From the NCBI GenBank assembly GCA_024741835.1, contig JAENRP010000277.1, forward strand, positions 4,693-56,160: 51,468 nt of DNA, in the 5' to 3' direction. Below are positions 44,868 to 51,468 of the stretch, one piece after another. Made by a program: the position numbers and the translations under genes. The notes under the pieces are model-generated. The model did no database searches. It was given only the letters and a program-made list of their open reading frames with translations, and was not told the DNA's origin. How positions within the stretch are numbered: position 1 is the stretch's first letter; each line of letters begins with the position of its first letter. The stretch is from Diplocarpon mali (Eukaryota; Ascomycota; Leotiomycetes; Helotiales; Drepanopezizaceae).

Positions 44868-46230
44868 TAGAAATGAGAATTTTAAAACTAGACCTAACTT
44901 GCCTTTTATTAAAATAATTTTAGAAACTGCTGCTAAACAAACTGCTTAAACGCTTAGCGCAGCCTCTTTGGAATTTTCAGAATCTTTAAGGGACTCTCCT
45001 TTAGCTAAATGACCTATTTTAGCTTAACCTTTAAAAAGGATAGATCGTTTAATAGCTACTTTAGCTGATTTGCAATTTAAAACCAAAGGATTGCGCGCTC
45101 GCTTAAACTCCTTTCTTAACAACTTAAAGGAGCTAGTTCTTGACTTCTTTATATTTATATATAACCGTTTTAGAAATAATAATATAAGGGAAGACCCTAT
45201 TCCTACTACTCTAAAGATAATTAAGAGAGCTATTAGATAGATTCAATAGCTTATCTTAGATAAGTTTGCCTCTATAGATATTATTTAATTCTTTAATAAT
45301 TATAAAAGTCAAGAACCTAGTCTCTTAAATGCTAAGCGAGACTATTTTATCTTATAAGAAAGAGAACGCAAAGAGGAATCTATTAATTAGGATATTTATA
45401 ATTATAGTAATATGCTTCAATCGGTCATTCTCAACCTTAAGCTTAAAGAACGATATAACATTTAGGTATCCTTTATAATAAAGACTCGCTTTCGACAGTA
45501 TCTTCCTAGCGTAGGAATCGAAGGGAGAAGACTTTGCAACCTTTATATTCGCTCTCTTTCGATTTACTATAGTCTTAATTATAAAGGATTTGATATTAAT
45601 AAAACTATTAAATACTTCGAACTTCTTTATATAGCAGAAGATATTGATCTTTTTCTAATCCACCTTAATAATTAGTTCTTTATCTTTTTAAGGATATGCA
45701 AATCTAACCTATTAATAATAGAGGCATCTTTAAGTATTATAAAATTCAAGGCTAATCCTAAAGCCTTAAAGGCGTTAGAGCCGATTAAATAGAATAATTC
45801 TTTCTTTTCGATATTATTAAGTAATAAATAGTAAGAGGAAATAGAAGAAGAAGGGTCAATTGTAATACCTAAATCCTTTGGATACCGCTTCCTAACTGAT
45901 AATTTTACTACTAATAATAGTGCTTTTATAAGTATATTCCTCTTTATTATAAGATAAGAAGTAGAGATATACCTTTATTACTTCTACCCTATGGATAACG
46001 CAACCTTTATACCTTCTTATTTTCTTTATAATATGATATTCAGCCTTATTTAACAAGTCCTTTAGATATATTATAGACTCTACCTCTCAGCTATAATAGT
46101 AAAAAGTAAAGGAGCCTATTAGCTTATAGCCTACCTTAAACCTCCTTAATTAATTGGCTTTAGTCTTTATAATTAAGTTGTTTTAATAAAGAGAGATATA
46201 AGTGCTGCTAATAAAGAAATTCCGATTTTT

Positions 46231-46253
46231 ACTTACGGTCCTAGCCTATAAGT
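46231..46253. repeat. 23-nt palindrome in ORF X (site 2)
   Basis: Read as T-Y-G-P-S-L-*-V. Matches 50174 of ORF Y. Confidence 0.8.
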
Positions 46254-47115
46254 CAATTTTATTAAAAAGCAAGTCTTAGATTATTAGATCCTATTAATCG
46301 GATAAGGGCCAGCTTCTAAAAGCCTTAATAGGTAGGTCGGCTCTTAATCGATTATAAAACTCACTCTATTTATAAAGAAGATAAGTCGATAGACTTCTTA
46401 AGCACTTGGTTTAAAATCTTAATTAGCTTAAATGATTGCAAAGTTAAAGCGAAAGGAGATCTTGCGACCTATTACTAATAATAGCAATCTAATTATAATA
46501 ATAATGAAATAGAGATACCTTTTTAAAATGCTTTTAAATAATTCTTATAGGACTAGTGGTTTTATAGCCTTTTATAATAATTATATAGTCATCCTTGATA
46601 AGAATACCTTAGAAAATAAGACTCGAATCTCCGATTTTATCTTTTCAGTCTTTACTTTAAAGTAACCTCTAGTACTTTAATAGATTAATGCAAGTAGAAC
46701 TACTGCACCTTTTAAAGCAGCTTTTCATCTTAAGAACTGCAGTAGCCTCTTTAAAGCTATTATTAGTCGATGCTTTTAAATAGATCCATCGGTTATAATT
46801 GAAGTATAGGAGTTGTTTCTTCTTAATAAAGACGAATTGAAAATCTACCTTATAAAATATAATTAGAAGCTCTTTAACGCCCTTATTAAGGCCTAGACGA
46901 ATATTATAAATACTAAGTCGCTTCTTTATAGACTTAAGTCTTAAGGATAGCGCGATAAAGTAAATGCTATTTAAAAGTCTAATATACTAATTGATAAAGG
47001 TATTATTATAAGAAAATTCGGAAAAGAGATAAACCGAGACTTTAGTATAGTATTAGACCTTGATTTAAGAACCAATCTCCTATTTTTACCTTTAAGCTTA
47101 GAAACGCCAAGACTG

Positions 47116-47138
47116 ACTTGCGAGCCTAGCCTGCGAGT
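47116..47138. repeat. 23-nt palindrome in ORF X (site 3)
   Basis: Read as T-C-E-P-S-L-R-V. Matches 51006 of ORF Y by position near the C terminus. Confidence 0.8.
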
Positions 47139-47395
47139 AAGGTTAAACTTGGCTGGCTTAAGCCTATAAGATAGTTTGGATGAACCTTAGTTATCAAATC
47201 TAGAGGTATTAATAAAAGATCCTTTAAGAGAGGTCCTTGAAGCTGAGAAATCGCTAAGAAATAAGAACTAATGCAAGAGAAGAAGACTCTAAAGTAATAA
47301 TAGAATTAATAATTAAGTTAACTTAAGCCTAGAGAATCGAGTCTACTACCCTCCCTTTTAAAAACCATTTAAAGAGATTGCGAATTAGAAGTTGA

Positions 47396-47870
47396 ATTTT
47401 TTTAAGGATTATCTACTTTCTATATACTTGTACCTCTTTATTCTTAACCTATTATTCCATTTTATATATATTCTTTATTTACTTTACTCTTTATATAATT
47501 TATTCTTTAATTATTCCCTTTATATACAACTTTCTAATACTTACCTTTGAAATATCTTCCTTACCTTTGATAATTGTCATTTACCAATTGTGGGTCCTTA
47601 TATGCGTCACACCCTACTTTTGTTCCTACTTCTAAGCTTATTATGCCTACTTTTCCTATATATATTAGTGCGATTTCAAACTCTATAAATAAGCCTCTCC
47701 TTGCACTACGATTTTACTTTTTTTACTTTTTCTATAACCCTACCAGACTTATAATACTAGTACTACTACTATTATCTTTTATTATTAATCTTTTTTAGTA
47801 TAAGCCTCTTATATTATTAATCTTTCTTAAATAATTATCTCTTCATTTAGAACTACTCCCTCTTATTAAA
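47396..47870 (+). other. Pyrimidine-rich intergenic stretch between ORFs X and Y
   Basis: T/C-rich, with ctataaataagcc near 47680 as a TATA-like site and cttttttac runs near 47720. The open plus-strand stretch 47574-47798 is low-complexity (Phe/Tyr/Leu) and not supported as a gene. Confidence 0.4.
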
Positions 47871-48767
47871 TAATTTATTATAATACTACTAAGCTTAAGT
47901 AAAAGAGCTATACTTAAGAAGAATATATTAATTATAGCTTTAGGTAGCAAACCCTTAAATACTACCAATAATGAACTAATGTTAAAAGGTAACTTTTCAT
48001 AGGATAGAAAAGCTTTAAGATTATTAGAAGATATAATAAGCACTTATAGAACATTAGGTGAAATAGAATAGTAAGTATTCCTAAACTCATTTATAAAAGT
48101 ATTGAACTATAGAATTTCTACTATAGAAGAAGGATTTTTAAGCTTTAATGATTTTCTTAAGAATGAGCTTAAGATAAAAGGGATCGATTATGAAAAATTT
48201 CTATAGGAATATTAAGGGTATGCTAATTTAATAGATTTATTTTAAAAAAATCGAGATAAGAAGAATAAGTGTATAAAAAGATTATTATAATTTATAAGTA
48301 GTACTTATAGTACACTTTTCCAAACCTACTTTATAACTAATATTACTACTAATAATACCCTATAGAGGCTTGGCAAAATCTTTGAAATATACTAACCTAT
48401 AGCAAAGGCTATATAGGTATTAAATTATTTTACCATTTAAGAAGGTATAAAAAAGCTATAAGGAAATAGTATTAAAGGTAGAAAATTTATTAGGTTCTTA
48501 AGTACTATTATACATTCTACTATTTAAACTATAAAAGATGAACCCTTATAATATGATAATTTTGCACTTTCTAATTAAACTATTTTAAATACACTTAGCC
48601 TTTAATAGTCGCAATATAGTCTACTTATTATAAAAGAAAAGATGACTTATCTTATTAAGTATACTATGAATTACTTTAATAATAAGTTAGAGAGATAGGA
48701 GTTTGTTATCCCTATTACTTTAAAAATGCTACTACCTTTAGTAGGAATAACTGATAAAGAGAATTTA

Positions 48768-48976
48768 ACTCATAGGCCTGGCCTATAAGTGGAATCAGTA
48801 TATAAGGAGAATATCCTTAAGCTAGAGGTGCCTATAATACTAGGAACTTAAGTAGCTAACCTACTTGACTATTATTCCTTTAACTTAGACGAATTTGAGT
48901 TACTATCCTTAGAAATGCTTCAAATACCTTGAATATTAGTAGCAAAGAAAATGACTCGCGGGCCTAGTCTATAGGT
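48768..48976. repeat. Two 23-nt palindromes in ORF Y
   Basis: At 48768-48790 (T-H-R-P-G-L-*-V) and 48954-48976 (T-R-G-P-S-L-*-V), 186 bases apart (a multiple of three). The second has no counterpart in X. Confidence 0.85.
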
Positions 48977-50173
48977 TAATATATATAATATTATAAACTT
49001 AGAAGATAAATTATCTAATAAAGAAATAGGTACTATTACTAATATGCTAGAAATTTTTAATAATATTAAGAAGGATACTACTAATATTATACAATCTTTC
49101 CTTAATAATCTGTAAAAATTTGTTCTTAAATTCTATAAGTTAATAATAAAGCGTTTAAGAAAAGAAGGTTAAGGAGAAGTCTTATTAGTATAAGAAGGGA
49201 TAATAAGAGCTATTAAGCAGATTATAAAACTATTATAAGACGAATTTTCTATAGATAATATTATATAGTTCTTTATTAAGTATAAGAAATTGAAAGGTGA
49301 CTTTTATATTCTTAAGGAGAAATCCAAAGTTAATATAAATATTATCTCTATAGAATATTATCAGGTCCCCTTTAATATAAAGATAATACTATAGTATAGT
49401 GATAGTTTTAAGATAGTAGTAATACTAGAAATAAAAATAAGACTTATAAAGTTTATAATAGGAATATTTAAGGACTTTAATTTTGAAAAGTTCTACGCCC
49501 TTTATAAATGCTAATATATATAGTACTATAGATTGGCAATAATAGGCCTTACTAATAAAGATATATTATCTAATATCTATAAATTTTGCACTGCTTCTAA
49601 TCTAACCTTGTTTTTATTATATCTAGGAAATTATGCAATTGTGGCTATTAGCAATAGAATAGCAAGCTAAGTTAAGAAGGATATATTATTAGGCTTTTCC
49701 AAGTTCAAAGTAGCACTTAAAGCCTTTAAATTGTTCTATAATATTGTATAAACCCCTGCCTAGTACGACGCTATACTGACTATTAACAACTTTATATTAT
49801 TCTATAGCAAAGGCTTTTTAAATATGCCTAAGTTGTTTAGCTGCGCCTTTTTAAGCGCTATGCGCACGTATAGTTATAGTAATTATAAAAAGAATTCATT
49901 TTTAATATTAGTATAAGAAGAACTAGAAATATACCAATACCACTTTTAGACCTTAGGTAAGAAGCTAAACCCCCCCTTTGCCTACCTCTATAATATGACT
50001 TATAGCTTAATATAATAAATACTAAGGATATATTATAAATTATACCTAAGTACTCTACTAACTTAATATAAGTCTTTATATAAACTAATAATATATCCTA
50101 AGCCTATATAGTTTATTAGAATTGACTACTACTTAAGAGTTATTGCTACTAAGATTAATACTAATATAAGATT

Positions 50174-50196
50174 TATAAGATTGACTCTTAGGCCTG
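50174..50196. repeat. 23-nt palindrome in ORF Y (matches X site 2)
   Basis: Read as T-L-R-P-G-S-R-V, just after the conserved YLYNM segment, as in X. Confidence 0.85.
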
Positions 50197-51005
50197 GCTC
50201 GCGGGTCAATCCACCTGATAATAGAACTATTAACTACTATATGATTCTAGCAGCTAAATAATCGATTAGAGAATTTGCTATTTAAGAAAAATCTTATAAA
50301 TTATCAAATCTTATACCCTAACGCCTTAAGAATGCTTAATAGATCTTACTAAATCTGGCTCGAAATGCAGTATAATAGAAAGAATTGAATACTAGAGAGA
50401 AGATACTTCTAAAGGAGTATATCTCTAATAAGACGACTTTATTCTTTATATTTATTAGATAAGGCATATTTATTAATATAGAATCTGCTAAAGAACTAAG
50501 AAAAGGTAGCTTTCTTACTATTAGCAATAACTATATAAAAGTTATTAGCAATAACTTATTAGAGAATAGCATAGACTTAGAAGATTTTCTTATCAATTCT
50601 ATTAGTATAAAGAGACCTAGTACTATAAGATGGAGTATTACTAGAGAATCGTTAGCCAAATTTCATATAACGCTTAGCATAACAAAAGGAGGCCTACTAT
50701 TAGAGGTACTTATAGGGAAACGGCTATAGAACGATCTATTAGTAGTAATAATAGTAAAGGAGTTATTCTTTAAAGATATAACTCAATTGATAATATATTT
50801 AAAGAAGTATAAGTAAGAACTTTTTAATAATTTCACCTATACTTAGAAGCTAATTCAATAGTTAAAGCTATAGCTATATAGGGATAAGTCCTAGACTAAG
50901 ACAAAAGGCATTAATGATAATATCAAGGCTAATAATATAATTAATAAGACGATCCTTTTCGAAAAGTATAGTATTAAGAAACCTTATGCTAAACCCTTTA
51001 ATATA

Positions 51006-51028
51006 ACTCCTAAGCCTGGCCTGCAACT
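51006..51028. repeat. 23-nt palindrome in ORF Y (C-terminal)
   Basis: actcctaagcctggcctgca..., read as T-P-K-P-G-L-*-L. Confidence 0.8.
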
Positions 51029-51116
51029 TATATTAACCAAAGGTAAAGAAAAGGAAGTATTATCTATTAAATTGCCTGCCTTATCCCCTTTTGCAATAGA
51101 AGACTCTCTAAAGGAT

Positions 51117-51155
51117 AATAATAATAATAAAAAGGATAATAATAATAATGCTATA
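51117..51155. repeat. AAT trinucleotide microsatellite in ORF Y
   Basis: Two runs of aat repeats separated by aaaaaggat, encoding the Asn-rich stretch. Confidence 0.75.
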
Positions 51156-51430
51156 ATATAAGTCTCCCTCCTTATTAGCAGAAGCCGTCAAACTATATTA
51201 GTATCTTTACGAAATACTAAAGCTTTTATAATACCGAGACCGGACTCTTCTAATACTAATAGTGAACTATTAAGAAGAAGTAGGCGCTTTATAAAGAGAG
51301 TATTATCTAATGATAGTTCTTCTTATCCCTTAAAGAGAATTAAGGAAAATTGATATCTAGGTTAGTACTATTTTTAATTGTTTTTACAACTCTATAGCTT
51401 GTTTGTTTATTTTGCTAGTTTCGTTTTCTA

Positions 51431-51453
51431 ACTCCTAGGCCCGGCCTATAGGT
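51431..51453. repeat. 23-nt palindrome downstream of ORF Y
   Basis: actcctaggcccggcctata..., in the 115-base tail after the ORF Y stop; non-coding context. Confidence 0.8.
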
Positions 51454-51468
51454 GAAAAGTATATAAAA

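Larger units (their letters stand above)
43999..47395 (+). pseudogene. ORF X: large unknown protein relic, paralogue of ORF Y
   Basis: From ATG at 43999 to TGA at 47393-47395, about 1,130 codons, one frame is kept with only TAA/TAG interruptions at Gln-like positions. I do not recognise the family. Visible segments: SRAITLLESFKSTYAALRDIE (near 44085), EAVVKF*GNRIRSCRFIGL (near 44515), ILNLKLKERYNI (near 45425), SYFLYNMIFSLI**VL*IYY (near 46015) and PSVIIEVQELFLLN-type near 46790. The protein looks mainly helical, Leu/Ile/Lys-rich, with a basic C-terminal end (KNHLKRLRIRS). Palindromes at 44845, 46231 and 47116 are all in the usual T-x-x-P-x-L-x-V frame. No RT, protease or zinc finger was found. 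It follows gypsy-D pol on the same strand. Confidence 0.6.
47880..51353 (+). pseudogene. ORF Y: large unknown protein relic, paralogue of ORF X
   Basis: One frame from about 47880 to TGA at 51351-51353, with only TAA/TAG breaks. No start codon is clear. It is similar to X along its length: KALRLLEDIISTYRTLGEIE (near 48008) versus X AITLLESFKSTYAALRDIE; IRAIK*IIKLL near 49205 and *FFIKYKKLKG near 49270; YLYNMTYSLI**ILRIYYKL near 49985 versus X YLYNMIFSLI. The C terminus has an Asn-rich run (DNNNNKKDNNNN near 51115) and a basic cluster (LLRRSRRFIKRVL near 51270) that could be a nuclear-localisation signal. Palindromes lie at 48768, 48954, 50174 and 51006. No known enzyme motif is visible; function unknown. 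Confidence 0.6.
36174..51468 (+). mobile_element. gypsy-D, large plus-strand Ty3/Gypsy element (3' end outside window)
   Basis: Begins TGTGGAGACCTGAG directly after copia-R sequence. The preceding pentamer ACTAA (36169-36173) is the expected target duplication, to be matched beyond the window. A 5' LTR of about 535 bp, a TGG-type primer-binding site, and gag, protease, RT, RNase H and integrase follow to about 43.7 kb. No 3' LTR is seen after pol. Two further plus-strand ORFs (X and Y) fill the remainder, so either this is an unusually large element (over 15 kb) with extra genes, or X and Y belong to something else. Confidence 0.75.

Noticed and set aside
47574..47798. Plus-strand ORF between X and Y
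   Set aside because: Low-complexity hydrophobic translation of a pyrimidine-rich intergenic stretch; not conserved in the stretch before X.
43999..51353. X and Y as env-like or duplicated gag proteins of gypsy-D
   Set aside because: No signal peptide, membrane anchor, zinc finger or similarity to the gypsy-D gag at 36.9-38.7 kb was seen, so the names would be unsupported.
1..51468. Alternative genetic code with TAA/TAG read as Gln
   Set aside because: Many stops do fall at Gln positions, but some fall at expected Trp (for example TAG in FQ*EKP near 41570). CAA and CAG codons also remain in use, and catalytic Asp, Gly and Cys residues are mutated too. RIP explains all of this.

Overview
The window is a repeat graveyard from what looks like a filamentous ascomycete (Pezizomycotina). 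It is very rich in TpA and holds no intact gene that I can support. It is filled by several families of retroelements, each broken by many in-frame TAA/TAG codons, mostly where Gln (CAA/CAG) or Trp (TGG) is expected. Asp-to-Asn, Gly-to-Arg and Cys-to-Tyr changes hit catalytic and zinc-binding residues. That transition-only decay is the mark of repeat-induced point mutation (RIP). The fungal assignment rests on this pattern and on the element types (Tad1-like LINE, chromodomain Ty3/Gypsy, copia with fungal-type RT/RNase H). I cannot name the species.

Layout, left to right. 1-5856: Tad1-like LINE on the minus strand (ORF1 with zinc knuckles, then ORF2 with endonuclease, RT, RNase H and C-terminal zinc motif), sitting in a copia-R copy. 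5857-7190: the 5' end of that copia-R copy (gag start, leader, primer-binding site, LTR). 7191-7535 and 13543-14172: two halves of an older spacer, split by a complete copia-R (7536-13537, 195-bp LTRs, target duplication AGGCG). 14173-34721: gypsy-B1, split at a CTTAA site by a second, complete member of the same family (gypsy-B2, 17024-32724). B2 itself carries a complete copia-C (18852-26907, 299-bp LTRs, duplication CTAAT) and a 508-bp TRIM-like element (29864-30371, 85-bp LTRs, duplication AACTC). 34722-36173: the 3' end of a third copia-R, inserted in gypsy-B1. 36174 to the window end: a plus-strand Ty3/Gypsy (gypsy-D) inserted in that copia-R, with gag-pol to about 43.7 kb. It is followed by two large, paralogous, same-strand ORFs (X, 43999-47395; Y, about 47.9-51353) of a family I do not recognise.

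The most striking feature cuts across families. A 23-nt palindrome (arms ACTCGCAGGCC / GGCCTGCGAGT around one central base, with RIP variants) occurs about 36 times in copia-R, gypsy-B, gypsy-D and ORFs X and Y. I did not see it in the LINE, copia-C or the TRIM. In most coding sites it is read in one frame, giving a Thr-Arg-Arg-Pro-Gly-Leu-Arg-Val-like octapeptide. Because it is palindromic, the same peptide results in either orientation. It forms in-frame tandem arrays (45-bp units in gypsy-B; 48/39-bp spacing in copia-R) whose copy number differs between gypsy-B1 and B2. It also occupies matching positions in paralogues X and Y.

The relative insertion order can be read from the nesting: spacer; then copia-R and gypsy-B1; then gypsy-B2 into B1; then copia-C and the TRIM into B2; copia-R copy 3 into B1; gypsy-D into copia-R copy 3. 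The LINE entered copia-R copy 1 independently. No tRNA, rRNA, CRISPR array or functional host gene was seen.
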